Origin: Rhizobium sp. P38BS-XIX
GTDB lineage: Bacteria > Pseudomonadota > Alphaproteobacteria > Rhizobiales > Rhizobiaceae
Length of the DNA: 64,000 nt
Assembly: GCF_012641435.1 (NCBI RefSeq)
Contig: NZ_JABAIJ010000002.1
Location: forward strand, 62,001-126,000
Direction of reading: 5' to 3'
Part shown: one piece after another, positions 10,324-19,701 of the stretch
How the letters are laid out: every line of letters starts with the position of its first letter
Numbering within the stretch: the stretch's first letter is position 1
Program-made: the position numbers and the translations under genes
The notes under the pieces: model-generated
Databases searched by the model: none
Seen by the model: only the letters and a program-made list of their open reading frames with translations
What the model was told of the DNA's origin: nothing

Positions 10324-10413
10324 TCCCCAGCGCTTTCCTCGCCAGCTTATTTAAGCTAACCGTCAGTAAGACCTGGCAAATTCGCCAAACGTCCTCCGAT
10401 TGCGGATCATGGT

Positions 10414-10430
10414 GTTAATCGATAGTTAAC
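10414..10430. promoter_or_regulatory. GTTAA-N7-TTAAC inverted repeat
   Basis: A 5-bp inverted repeat with a 7-base spacer, about 100 bp upstream of the repA remnant. Placement resembles a relic of a Rep-protein operator or centromere site. Short arms make this a weak call. Confidence 0.3.
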
Positions 10431-10528
10431 CCTCTTTACCTTGCTGCAGACTTAGAATCGCGGCTTACATTTAAGACGGAAGAAGCGCGTCTGACGCCGA
10501 TAAAACCGTCTGAGGACAGAAGGCCAAA

Positions 10529-10948
10529 GTGAACGTGATCGCTCGGTACATCGAAAAAGCATCGACATCAGCCTGTATCACGCAGCGTGCTGAAGCGCTG
10601 TCTGCACAGTTGCGTGCTGTTGGTGAACGTGCGTTTCCGCCGAACGCCCAGAAGTACCTGAGATCGTTTTCTTCCGAAGAGGGCGCTGAGGTTGTCGGCG
10701 TCTCTGACGGGTATCTCCGTCAGCTTTCACTCGACGGTCTTGCGCCGGCTCCAGACCTCGCAAATAGTCGCCGTCGGTCATACTCGCTCGAGCAGATTAA
10801 CGAAGTAGCCACGCTGGCCCTAACCGGAAAGCCCTGCACAATTCAGATCAGCAGAAATCGTAATGAAGCCTTCGCCAATTTGCTTATGGGAAGGCTTCCC
10901 GAACTCTACGCCCACCTCCGCGGCCAGTCCGCATCATCCGAAGAATAA
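10529..10948 (+). pseudogene. repA-repB deletion fusion, remnant of a repABC operon
   Basis: A 139-residue frame starting with GTG. Residues about 35-85 match the N-terminal helix-turn-helix part of RepA; compare FPPNAQKYLRSFSSEEGAEV here with YPPDAEKGLRSFSLAEVADY in the intact RepA at 23818. The Walker ATPase is missing. From about residue 95 the sequence instead looks like the last 40 residues of RepB (FANLLMGRLPELYAHLR here, FGEYLSDQLEELYQRFQ in the RepB at 25100). The simplest reading is one in-frame deletion of about 2 kb that fused the start of repA to the end of repB. The repB-repC intergenic region and repC remain downstream. A short DNA-binding product could still be made. Confidence 0.75.
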
Positions 10949-10969
10949 GTCTGAAAGGAAACAGCAAAA

Positions 10970-11022
10970 GAAAAAGGCCCCCAAACGTTGCCGTCATGGA
11001 AGCCTCTCTCAAAGGTATAAGC
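10970..11022 (-). ncRNA. repABC antisense ctRNA, first module
   Basis: Small counter-transcribed RNA between the repB remnant and repC, in the place of RepE/IncA RNAs of repABC plasmids. On the minus strand a hairpin with arms AGGCTTCC and GGGGGCCT is followed by a T-run (10968-10975), an intrinsic terminator. A promoter lies just upstream. The sequence is closely similar to the second ctRNA at 26104-26155. Such RNAs repress RepC synthesis and set incompatibility. Confidence 0.75.
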
Positions 11023-11028
11023 AGCCGG

Positions 11029-11057
11029 AGAATCGCATTTTCATAAATCGTAGTCAA
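11029..11057 (-). promoter_or_regulatory. ctRNA promoter, first module
   Basis: On the minus strand TTGACT (11057-11052) and GATTCT (11034-11029) stand 17 bases apart. The second module has the same arrangement, TTGACG-N17-GATTCT, which supports the call. Confidence 0.7.
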
Positions 11058-11067
11058 GAGTTCGTGG

Positions 11068-11080
11068 CATCGTTTCGGTG
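11068..11080 (+). promoter_or_regulatory. repC leader hairpin, first module
   Basis: CATCG-TTT-CGGTG can form a five-pair stem with one T-G wobble. The second module has the fully paired form CACCG-TTT-CGGTG at the same distance from repC. It resembles the leader structure that hides the repC start when ctRNA is bound. Confidence 0.5.
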
Positions 11081-11115
11081 AGCGGATTTCTTTTGCCTTT
11101 TAAAGGTGAGAGAAA

Positions 11116-12327
11116 ATGCACGGTGAAAATGTGACGACGCCTTTTGGGCGGCGAACAATGACGCTTGCCCTCGTGAAAACTCAAATCCGAAATTCTGGAA
11201 TCAGACAGGGCAAGACCGTCGACAAATGGAAAGTGTTCAGGGATGCTTGCGACGCCAGATCCTTGCTCGGTGTGCGCGATCGAGCGCTCGCAGTGCTAAA
11301 CGCTCTTCTAACGTTTCATCCTGAAACGGAGCTAAGCGACGGGCGCAATCTCATCGTGTTTCCGTCGAACGCTCAGCTTACGGCGCGAACAAACGGGATC
11401 GCCGGTACGACGCTGCGCGAAAACTTGGCGCACCTGGTCGATGCGGGTCTTATACAGCGCTGTGACAGCCCGAACGGAAAACGCTACGCGCGTAAAGCAA
11501 TGGATGGCTCCATCGAGACGGCGTACGGCTTCAACCTGAGGCCGCTCCTCAGCCGCTCGGAAGAGCTCGCTCTCCTGGCTCAGCAGGTCGCTGCAGAGCA
11601 GCGGAGACTGAAGATAACCAAGGAACGTATCACCATTGCGAGACGCGATGTCCGCAAGCTGATCTCGGCAGCCGTTAACGATGGTGCTCCAGGCGAATGG
11701 GGCAAAGTCGAAAACATCTTTGCGGAACTGATGCGGCGACTGCGGTCGGCTAAGACCCTGCAATCATATGAGGTGATCCTAGACGAGCTGGAGCAATTGC
11801 GTCAGGACATAATCAACCGTTTGGATGTTCAGATTAATTCTCAAAGTTCCGTCGTCAATGATAGCGAAATCCGTTGGCACATAAAGGATTCAAATACTGA
11901 ATCTATTATTGAACTTGAACCAGGCTTTGAAACAAAGCAGGGCGAAAGACCGAGCCCTGTTGTTCCACGGAAGACCGAGCCACTAAAAGCGTTTCCCTTG
12001 GGTATGGTCCTGCGGGCATGCCCGGAGGTTTCAATGTATGGTCCGAGAGGCAACATCGAAAGTTGGCGGGACCTGATGAGCGCCGCCGTCGTGGTTCGCT
12101 CAATGCTCGGAGTTACTCCCTCAGCCTACCAGGATGCTTGCGAAGTGATGGGTCCTGAAAATGCGGCAGCCACCATGGCCGCTATCCTCGAACGAACGGA
12201 CCATATCAGCTCGGCCGGCGGATATCTCAGGGACCTGACGGCGAGGGCGCGCCGCGGCGGATTTTCACTTGGACCGGTGCTTATGGCGCTGTTGCGAGCA
12301 AGAAGAGTGGAAGCGACCCTCGCTTAG
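11116..12327 (+). CDS. repC: RepC replication initiator, first module
   Basis: A 403-residue RepC. The start VTTPFGRRTMTLALVKTQIR, the winged-helix region with LIVFPSNAQLTARTNGIAGTTLRENLAHLVDAGLI, and the C-terminal domain with LRACPEVSMYGP and YLRDLTARARRGGFSLGPVLMALL are all family hallmarks. AAGGTGAG precedes the ATG. RepC binds the origin, which in repABC plasmids lies inside repC. It is full length although repA and repB upstream are deleted, and it differs clearly from the second RepC at 26248. Whether it still starts replication is unknown. Confidence 0.95.
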   Translation: MHGENVTTPFGRRTMTLALVKTQIRNSGIRQGKTVDKWKVFRDACDARSLLGVRDRALAVLNALLTFHPETELSDGRNLIVFPSNAQLTARTNGIAGTTLRENLAHLVDAGLIQRCDSPNGKRYARKAMDGSIETAYGFNLRPLLSRSEELALLAQQVAAEQRRLKITKERITIARRDVRKLISAAVNDGAPGEWGKVENIFAELMRRLRSAKTLQSYEVILDELEQLRQDIINRLDVQINSQSSVVNDSEIRWHIKDSNTESIIELEPGFETKQGERPSPVVPRKTEPLKAFPLGMVLRACPEVSMYGPRGNIESWRDLMSAAVVVRSMLGVTPSAYQDACEVMGPENAAATMAAILERTDHISSAGGYLRDLTARARRGGFSLGPVLMALLRARRVEATLA

Positions 12328-12554
12328 TCGTGGGCTATAGCGACGGCGCTCCTGAAATCTTTGCATTGTTGTCAACTGACTAACAAGCTAAGGTATTGAA
12401 TATGCTTGGAGAGAGACAATAAGCCTCCACGGGATCTATCTGGACCTTTTCAACGACGGCTCTTGCTATATCCGCTGGCTCATCCAATTAATACCCTGCA
12501 GGCAGATGCGTTTATTCGCACAAATTGCCGCATTCACTCCTGGTCGAGGTAACC

Positions 12555-15500
12555 GTGACTGAGATAGCGAACGCCACAGGCGAAACTCCGAAGTTCGACA
12601 TGTTCTTCGGTGGCGGCGAGTCCGGCGCGCTGATGAGGGGGATCGAATGGAATACAACTCCGTTCGGACCACCAGACACCTGGCCTCAGAGCCTGAGATC
12701 AGCGGTCAGCATCTGTCTCGGCACCAACTTCCCGATCGCCATTTATTGGGGCCCCGAACTCGCGCTCCTTTACAACGATCCATGGAGCGAAATTCCAGGG
12801 GCGAAGCATCCATGGGCAATGGGACGTCCAGGCCGCGAAGTTTGGCCCGAGATCTGGGACGCCATCGGACCGCTGTTTGAGTCCGTGCAGCAAACAGGCG
12901 AGGGTGTTTGGCAGGAAGATCAACTGCTGCCGATGAACCGCCACGGCTATACGGAAGAATGCTATTTCAACTTCACCTTCAGCCCAATCCGCGGCGAAAA
13001 CGGCACGGTGGAGGGCATCTTCAACGCAGTGGTCGAGACGACCTACCGCGTGATCGAGGAACGACGCGAAAAGACACTGCGCGAGCTTGCCGAGCGTATT
13101 GCCTCAGCCCGATCGGAGGAGGATGTCATGACGCTCGCGGCCGAGGTTCTAGGTAAACGGCCGCAGGACGTACCTTTTTGTCTGTTTTACCGCTTCGACA
13201 ATGGTGGCTCCGGAGCGAAGTTGGTCGCCAAGGTCGGTCTTGATATCGATTCCTATGCTCCATCGCCGGTTTACGCTGGTGATCACGGTGCGCTTTGGTC
13301 GATCGACAAAATGATCGCAAGCGAAAGCCCGGTTACTGTCGAGGGCTTTGAAGATCTTTTTCGTGAGAAGCCAAATTCTCGAGCCTGGCCGGAACCGGTT
13401 GAACGTGCTCTGATGTTGCCGATCAGCGTCATGGGCAGTTCCGGCGCGCCAATCGGGTTTCTCGTTTGCGGCATCAGTCCGAGACGCGAACTTGATGCCG
13501 AATATGTTTCCTTCCTCCAACGCGCCGCCTCGCATGTCAGCACTTCGCTCGCCAACGCCCGTGCCTACGAGGAGGAACGCCGGAAATCCGAGGCGCTTGC
13601 GGAGATAGACAGAGCAAAAACGACGTTCTTCTCAAACGTCAGTCACGAATTCCGTACCCCGCTTACTCTCATGCTTGGGCCGATCGAAGACGCACTTGCT
13701 GACCGCGACAGCTTGATCCCGCGCGAGCGCGAGCGCATCGAGGTACTCCATAGGAATGGATTGCGTCTATTGAAGCTCGTGAATTCGCTCCTCGACTTCT
13801 CACGCATCGAGGCGGGCCGTGCGCAGGCGAATGTCGAGCCCACGGACATGGCCGTCCTGACACAAGAATTGGCGAGCAACTTCCGCTCAGCGATCGAGAA
13901 GGCAGGCCTCAGCTTCAATGTCAACTGCGCTCCGCTTTCACAACCAGCTAATGTCGATCGGGAGATGTGGGAAAAGATTGTTCTCAATCTCCTGTCAAAC
14001 GCTTTCAAGTTCACGTTCGACGGTGAGATTGCAGTCGAACTTTCGGAATCCAGGGGCAACGCCATCTTGCGGGTGCGTGATACCGGGGTCGGAATTCCCG
14101 AAGAAGAGATTCCGCGTCTCTTCGAGCGTTTCCATCGCGTCGAAGGCGCTCACGGCCGCTCGATTGAGGGGTCTGGGATCGGGCTTGCCCTGGTCCAGGA
14201 ACTCGTGAGGTTTCACGGCGGAGAAATCCGCGTCGAAAGCAAACTCGGCAAGGGGACGGATTTCGTCATCAGCATTCCGCTCGCTTATGCGTGGCAGACG
14301 CCGCAAGACTTAGCAGCACAACAGCGGCCCATCGCGCTGACGTCGGTTCGTGCGGATTCGTATGTGCAAGAGGCGCTGCGGTGGCTTCCCGAGGAAGAAA
14401 ACGCCAGACCTGAAATCGTTTCTGAAGCCGAACCAACTGCGATCAATCGCCGATCTTCGATCAGGATTGTTCTGGCTGATGACAATGCCGACATGCGGTC
14501 GTATGTACGGCGCCTGCTCGAGGCACAGTATGAGGTCGAATCCGTCGGGGATGGACAGGCTGCGCTTGAATCCATTCGTCGATCGCGTCCCGATCTCGTC
14601 TTAACCGACATCATGATGCCACGACTCGACGGTTTCGGTCTGATCAGGGAAGTTAGGGACGACGCGGCGCTTCGTGACCTTCCCATCATTGCTTTTTCGG
14701 CGAGGGCGGGTGAGGAGGCAAGAGTGGTAGGCCTCAATGCGGGGGCGGACGATTATCTCGTCAAACCTTTCTCAGCCAGAGAACTTGTTGCTACGGTTCG
14801 GTCGAACCTTGAGCTCTCCAGATTGCGTAGGGAAACAACCGCAGCGCTGCGCGAAAGCGAGGCCCGCTTCCGCAACATGGCCGATCACGCCCCTGTCATG
14901 ATGTGGGTGACCGACGAGGATGGGGCGTGTACCTATTTGAACCGCAGCTGGCACGAGTTTACCGGCCAGACGGAAGCGGATGGCCTAGGTTACGGCTGGC
15001 TGCGAGCGACCCATCCCGATGACAAGGTCGACGCTGAGCGCGTGTTCCTGGAGGCGAATCAGCGGCACGAGCCGTTCCGTTTTGAATACAGGTTGCGGCG
15101 GGCCGACGGCGAATATCGTTGGGCGCTTGATGCGGGCGCGCCGCGCTTTGGCAATGATGGGTCATTCCTCGGATTCGTCGGTTCGGTTATCGACATTACG
15201 GACCGAAAACGGACGGAAGGAGTGCAAGCCGCGCAGGCGCGTCTGTTGGAAGCGGCAATGCAGGACGTGCCGTTGCAAGAATTGCTGGAAAGCCTTGTTA
15301 CCATGGTGGAGGGTCTCTCTTCTCGTGGCGTGATCGCCTCGATCCTTCTCACCGACCCGGAGCGACGCCGGCTTTTCCATTGTGCAGCGCCCAATTTGCC
15401 AACGGAATTCAACGAGGCCGTGAATGGCATAGAGATCGGCCCGAACGTTGGCTCCTGCGGCGCCGCCGCCTATCGGAAAGAACCGGTCTACGTCCACGAC

Positions 15501-17522
15501 ATAGAGAATGATCCCCTTTGGGCGGATTATCGCGACCTTGCTCTGGCTCATAATTTGCGCGCCTGCTGGTCGGCTCCCATCCTATCGAACGAAGCCGAGG
15601 TCCTTGGAACATTCGCGCTTTACTATTCACATGCACTGGAAGCGCCGTCATCCGACCGTGATCTGCTCGACTTCGTCGCGGGATCTGCAGCGCTCATTAT
15701 CGAGCGGCGCAATAGCCAGGAGGCGCTAAGACAGCAAACGAGGCGGCTTGAGGCCCTGAATCGAACAGGCGAGGCGCTCGCGGGTGAACTCGATCTGGAG
15801 CGGCTCGTGCAGACCGTCACCGATGCGGGTGTCGAGCTCACCGGCGCCCAGTTTGGCGCATTCTTCTACAATGTGGTCAACGATGTCGGCGAGAGCTATA
15901 TGCTCTACACGCTGTCGGGCGTGGCTCGCGAGGCCTTTTCCAAGTTTCCGATGCCTCGGAACACAAAGGTCTTCGCGCCCACGTTCATGGGCGAGGGGAT
16001 TGTCCGGTCGGCCGACATTATGGCGGATCCCCGGTACGGGCACAGTGCACCCCATCATGGTATGCCGAAGGGCCACTTGCCGGTCAGAAGCTATCTGGCC
16101 GTTCCGATTATCCTCGGTGGCGGTGAGGTTATAGGCGGACTGTTCTTTGGGCATCCTGAGCCCGGCAAGTTTACGGCTCATCATGAAACGTTGATGGGCG
16201 GAATAGCGGGACAAGCCGCGATCGCCTTCGACAATGCCAGACTGTTCCGCACCGCGCAGAACGAAATCGATCAACGCCGCGCGGCGGAAGAAAAGCTCAG
16301 CCTCTTGAATGCAAATCTTGAGGATCAGGTGGCCGAGGAAATCGCCCGACGCGCCGAGACGGAGCAGGCTCTTCGTCAGGCGCAAAAGATGGAAGCAATC
16401 GGCCAACTCACCGGCGGTGTTGCGCATGACTTCAACAATCTGCTGCAGGTGATTGCCGGCAATCTCCAGCTACTGTCAAAAGACCTCGCCGGACAGGAGC
16501 AGGCAACGCGTCGTGTCACTAACGCTCTGGCGGGTGTCGAGCGCGGGGCAAAACTCGCCAGCCAACTTCTGGCTTTCGGTCGAAAACAGCCGCTCGAGCC
16601 GAAAGTTGTCAATATCAGCCGTTTTGTCTCCGGCATCGAGGATATGTTGAGGCGGACACTGGGCGAGGCAATCGAAATCGAGACCATCCGGGGCGGCGGT
16701 CTCTGGAACGTCTCTGTCGATCCGACACAGGTCGAAAACGCAATCCTCAATCTTGCGATCAACGCCCGTGATGCCATGCAAGGTGAGGGAAAACTCACCA
16801 TCGAGGTTGGCAATGCCTTCCTGGATGACAACTATGCGCGTCTTAACGGCGACGTGGCTGCTGGCCAGTACGTCATGCTTGCTGTTACCGACACCGGTTC
16901 CGGCATGCCCCCGGAGATTGTCGACCAGGTCTTCGAACCATTCTTCTCGACGAAACCTGTCGGGAAGGGAACAGGTCTCGGACTTTCCATGGTCTACGGC
17001 TTCGTCAAGCAATCCGCGGGGCATATCAAAATCTACAGCGAAATCGGACATGGCACGACGATCAAGCTGTACTTCCCGCGTGTCCATCAGCAGGAAGATC
17101 GGCTCGCTGGGACTGATACCGGGCCAGTGGCCGGCGGGTCCGAAACTATTCTGGTTGCAGAGGATGACGCGCAGGTTCGCGATACGGTCGTCGAGATGTT
17201 GGTCGATCTGGGATATCGGGTTCTGAAGGCCAAGGATGCCTCCGCAGCGCTGACGATTATCGAAAGCGGCATCCACATCGATCTGCTGTTTACCGACGTC
17301 GTGATGCCGGGTCCCTTGAAAAGCGCAGATGTGGCAAGACAGGCCAAGGTGCGCCAGCCCCACCTGGCGGTGCTATTTACCAGCGGATATACCGAAAACT
17401 CGATTGTTCACGGCGGTAAGCTCGACACCGGTGTCGAGCTCCTTTCCAAGCCTTATACCCGCGATGCACTCGCCAAAAAGCTGCGCCACGTTCTGAACAA
17501 TCATAAGCCGCGTTCGGTTTGA
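12555..17522 (+). CDS. Double hybrid sensor histidine kinase, 1655 residues
   Basis: A very large soluble multi-domain kinase. In order: PAS-like sensor (about 20-170), GAF-like domain (about 180-340), HisKA with SHEFRTPL (His about 364) and an HATPase, receiver (VLTDIMMP, Asp about 685), PAS (FRNMADHAPVMMWVT), two GAF domains (about 900-1270), a second HisKA with GGVAHDFNN (His about 1291) and HATPase (TGLGLSMVYGFVKQSAGH), and a final receiver (FTDVVMPG, Asp about 1581). No membrane helix is evident. The GTG at 12555 has GAGGT close upstream and is preferred to a TTG at 12525. No output regulator lies next to it; a relay to a distant partner is likely. The input signal is unknown. Confidence 0.88.
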   Translation: MTEIANATGETPKFDMFFGGGESGALMRGIEWNTTPFGPPDTWPQSLRSAVSICLGTNFPIAIYWGPELALLYNDPWSEIPGAKHPWAMGRPGREVWPEIWDAIGPLFESVQQTGEGVWQEDQLLPMNRHGYTEECYFNFTFSPIRGENGTVEGIFNAVVETTYRVIEERREKTLRELAERIASARSEEDVMTLAAEVLGKRPQDVPFCLFYRFDNGGSGAKLVAKVGLDIDSYAPSPVYAGDHGALWSIDKMIASESPVTVEGFEDLFREKPNSRAWPEPVERALMLPISVMGSSGAPIGFLVCGISPRRELDAEYVSFLQRAASHVSTSLANARAYEEERRKSEALAEIDRAKTTFFSNVSHEFRTPLTLMLGPIEDALADRDSLIPRERERIEVLHRNGLRLLKLVNSLLDFSRIEAGRAQANVEPTDMAVLTQELASNFRSAIEKAGLSFNVNCAPLSQPANVDREMWEKIVLNLLSNAFKFTFDGEIAVELSESRGNAILRVRDTGVGIPEEEIPRLFERFHRVEGAHGRSIEGSGIGLALVQELVRFHGGEIRVESKLGKGTDFVISIPLAYAWQTPQDLAAQQRPIALTSVRADSYVQEALRWLPEEENARPEIVSEAEPTAINRRSSIRIVLADDNADMRSYVRRLLEAQYEVESVGDGQAALESIRRSRPDLVLTDIMMPRLDGFGLIREVRDDAALRDLPIIAFSARAGEEARVVGLNAGADDYLVKPFSARELVATVRSNLELSRLRRETTAALRESEARFRNMADHAPVMMWVTDEDGACTYLNRSWHEFTGQTEADGLGYGWLRATHPDDKVDAERVFLEANQRHEPFRFEYRLRRADGEYRWALDAGAPRFGNDGSFLGFVGSVIDITDRKRTEGVQAAQARLLEAAMQDVPLQELLESLVTMVEGLSSRGVIASILLTDPERRRLFHCAAPNLPTEFNEAVNGIEIGPNVGSCGAAAYRKEPVYVHDIENDPLWADYRDLALAHNLRACWSAPILSNEAEVLGTFALYYSHALEAPSSDRDLLDFVAGSAALIIERRNSQEALRQQTRRLEALNRTGEALAGELDLERLVQTVTDAGVELTGAQFGAFFYNVVNDVGESYMLYTLSGVAREAFSKFPMPRNTKVFAPTFMGEGIVRSADIMADPRYGHSAPHHGMPKGHLPVRSYLAVPIILGGGEVIGGLFFGHPEPGKFTAHHETLMGGIAGQAAIAFDNARLFRTAQNEIDQRRAAEEKLSLLNANLEDQVAEEIARRAETEQALRQAQKMEAIGQLTGGVAHDFNNLLQVIAGNLQLLSKDLAGQEQATRRVTNALAGVERGAKLASQLLAFGRKQPLEPKVVNISRFVSGIEDMLRRTLGEAIEIETIRGGGLWNVSVDPTQVENAILNLAINARDAMQGEGKLTIEVGNAFLDDNYARLNGDVAAGQYVMLAVTDTGSGMPPEIVDQVFEPFFSTKPVGKGTGLGLSMVYGFVKQSAGHIKIYSEIGHGTTIKLYFPRVHQQEDRLAGTDTGPVAGGSETILVAEDDAQVRDTVVEMLVDLGYRVLKAKDASAALTIIESGIHIDLLFTDVVMPGPLKSADVARQAKVRQPHLAVLFTSGYTENSIVHGGKLDTGVELLSKPYTRDALAKKLRHVLNNHKPRSV

Positions 17523-17578
17523 ACCAAGAAGCATGGCCGTTACTGAAACAGGTTGCGCGAGCCGCGCGGTTCCGGCGT

Positions 17579-17680
17579 GGGTTGCCGACGGCCCTCATGG
17601 AACGCTACAGATCGGCGGAATCGAGCGCTCGTCGATAGGTCTCACTCGCGTATTGAAATCCGCGGTCCGTGTGGTGAATT
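17579..17680 (-). pseudogene. IS3-family transposase fragment
   Basis: Translating the minus strand gives IHHTDRGFQYASETYRRALD, then a stop, then RSMRAVGN. This matches the DDE-region signature of IS3-family OrfB proteins (HHSDRGSQYAS... and ...SMSAVGNPYDNA). Only about 34 codons remain, with an in-frame stop, so it is a dead scrap. Confidence 0.65.
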
Positions 17681-18701
17681 CAGTTAGGTGAAAGCTTTCT
17701 GCTCTCAAGCGCCGAACGAAGACCTCGTGCTCTTAAAGCATGGCCCGTCCATATCAACATCGATGCCAAAGGTGTCCGCCAGCGGTGAGGTGCCACAGCG
17801 CATTTGCTTCAAAATCGAAGGTTGTTGAGATCGCAAGTTACGGCGGCGACACTCCAAGATAAGGGAAGCCGCCGCGTTGGTACGTCAAGAGCTGCACGTC
17901 GATTGTAACGTGGCGATTGTGCATCCTACTGGCCTGATTGACGACCTGTCCACAATGGTCTCAAACGCCCGATCGCGGCTGCCGTCGCCATTTACCACCG
18001 GAGAGGACGGCGAAAACCATCGCAACATCGGCTGCCAATTGCGGGATTCCCCCATGCGAAAACTCACGTAAGCGCGCGATATTCACGTTGCCTCACCGGT
18101 GGAAGCAAACGCCGTAAACCCTTCCATAAGGGAATTTTGAACTTTGATTTGAGCAGGTTAGGTAGCGGCTTAATTGGACCTAAAGGAGCTTATTTCGCGC
18201 CGTCGAATGACGTAAATGAGAGACCGACTCTTTTTGCCTGCTCTGCCGTCGCTGGATATGTAATCCTGGATCACCGAATCGCGCAAGATGCTCAATTCGA
18301 GACGCGCGTGAGCGGCCTGAGCCAACGCATGGCAGATTCCAGGCATCGCCGCCGATGTCGTTCGGTGAGGCTGAGAAAATTCTGGACGTCAAGAGAACTG
18401 AAATCTCCTTGGAGGCGCTACAACGCCAACAGGCACGGCCGCATCCGCCCAATCATGTCCTTGTCAAAACAAGGAGCCCTCATCATGCGCCGATGGTTCC
18501 TTGCGACAGGCGTTTCATGCCATTTCCTCCGCAGAGATCACAGGCAAGAGTTTCGCGCTTTCGGTGAGTTACCCTTTAGGTCTATCACAAAAACCTGCCC
18601 TATGGCGCTCTAATCCGATCTTAAAAGACGCAAACAAAGGTTCATTTACCGATAGCTTCCCATTCTGTACAATCGTGTTCGCAGGCGAGGATGCAAGTGA
18701 G
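17681..18701. other. Region without a recognisable gene
   Basis: About one kilobase between the IS3 scrap and the recombinase gene. Open frames on both strands are short, lack family motifs or ribosome sites, and overlap one another. It is probably decayed insertion-sequence material. The recombinase frame stays open back to 18501, but its N-terminal motif begins only after 18702. Confidence 0.6.
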
Positions 18702-19622
18702 ATGACAATTGAAGTGGCCGACACGGTCAGCCTCGGAGCGAAGCGATTGATTGGTTATGCCCGCACCTCGATCGACGAGCGGCTTGGCGGTGGGCAGGTA
18801 GAAAAACTTCGTGCCGCCGGCTGCGTGCGCATTCATCAGGAACAAGGGTCAGGGATATCTTCGTCCAGGCCGGTCCTGAACAGGCTCTTGCGCGAGGTCA
18901 AAGCCGGAGATGTTCTGGTCGTTGTTCGTCTCGACCGACTCGCCCTATCCGTCAGCCATCTCCTTCAGGTCATCGACGATCTGCATGCCCGTGGCGTGCA
19001 CTTCCGCTCCCTGGACGACCCGATCGACACAGCGGTTCCCCAGGGCCTGTTTTCGCTTCAGGTTCTTCGCGCCGTCGCCCGCCTCGAGCGAAACCTGATT
19101 TCGGAAAGAACCAAGTCCGGCATGGCGAGTGCCAAGGCCCGTGGCCGGCTGGCGGGGAATCCCGGTATTCGTCAGGGGCGTCCTGAAGCAAAGCAAGCGC
19201 TCTCGCGGGCGCGCAAGCAAGCATACCTCGATGAACTCCTGATGTCGGTTCAGACCTGGTTGCCAACGGTAAAGCAACTGAGGCCACAACATACCTGGGA
19301 GAATGTCGTTCAGATCCTCAATCGACGCGGCCAATCCTGGACCGTCGAACGGCTGCGACGCGCCGTACATCGGCTCGTTGAAGACAAGCTTGCGGAGCCG
19401 GAGCTGCTGGCGCGATCCCCTCGCCGCCCGCCCGAAGACAGGTTGATGAAGCGTGTTGCGTCGATCGCCATTGCCGATCCCGATCTTTCGCTCCGCGCGA
19501 TCGGCGCAGAGCTCGAGCGGTTAGGCGAACGCCCTCCCCGCGGAGGCCGCAAGTGGCAGGCGTCCTCCGTCAAGGCTCTCCTGGACGAAGCCCATCGATT
19601 TGGACTGCTGCGCCTGAACTAG
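18702..19622 (+). CDS. Serine recombinase (resolvase/invertase family)
   Basis: A 306-residue serine recombinase. The N-terminal catalytic domain starts with RLIGYARTS (nucleophile Ser about 23) and continues with DVLVVVRLDRLALSVSHL and DDPIDTAVPQGLFSLQVLRAVARLERNLISERT, the usual family blocks. The C-terminal half (about 200-306) is longer than in small resolvases and seems to hold two helix-turn-helix units. The ATG at 18702 starts just before the catalytic block. It lies 79 bp before a large nuclease-NTPase gene on the same strand and may be the recombinase of the element that carried it. Confidence 0.85.
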   Translation: MTIEVADTVSLGAKRLIGYARTSIDERLGGGQVEKLRAAGCVRIHQEQGSGISSSRPVLNRLLREVKAGDVLVVVRLDRLALSVSHLLQVIDDLHARGVHFRSLDDPIDTAVPQGLFSLQVLRAVARLERNLISERTKSGMASAKARGRLAGNPGIRQGRPEAKQALSRARKQAYLDELLMSVQTWLPTVKQLRPQHTWENVVQILNRRGQSWTVERLRRAVHRLVEDKLAEPELLARSPRRPPEDRLMKRVASIAIADPDLSLRAIGAELERLGERPPRGGRKWQASSVKALLDEAHRFGLLRLN

Positions 19623-19701
19623 CTTCGCCGCGAGCTCTGGGCCGACTTATTAGGTCGCCATTCACCCTGCGGTCGGATAGCGGTTTCGATCATGCCCCGA
19701 C

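Noticed and set aside
17681..18701. Several short frames (for example 18137-18613) as genes
   Set aside because: They overlap on opposite strands, lack ribosome sites and motifs, and look like chance frames in GC-rich decayed DNA.
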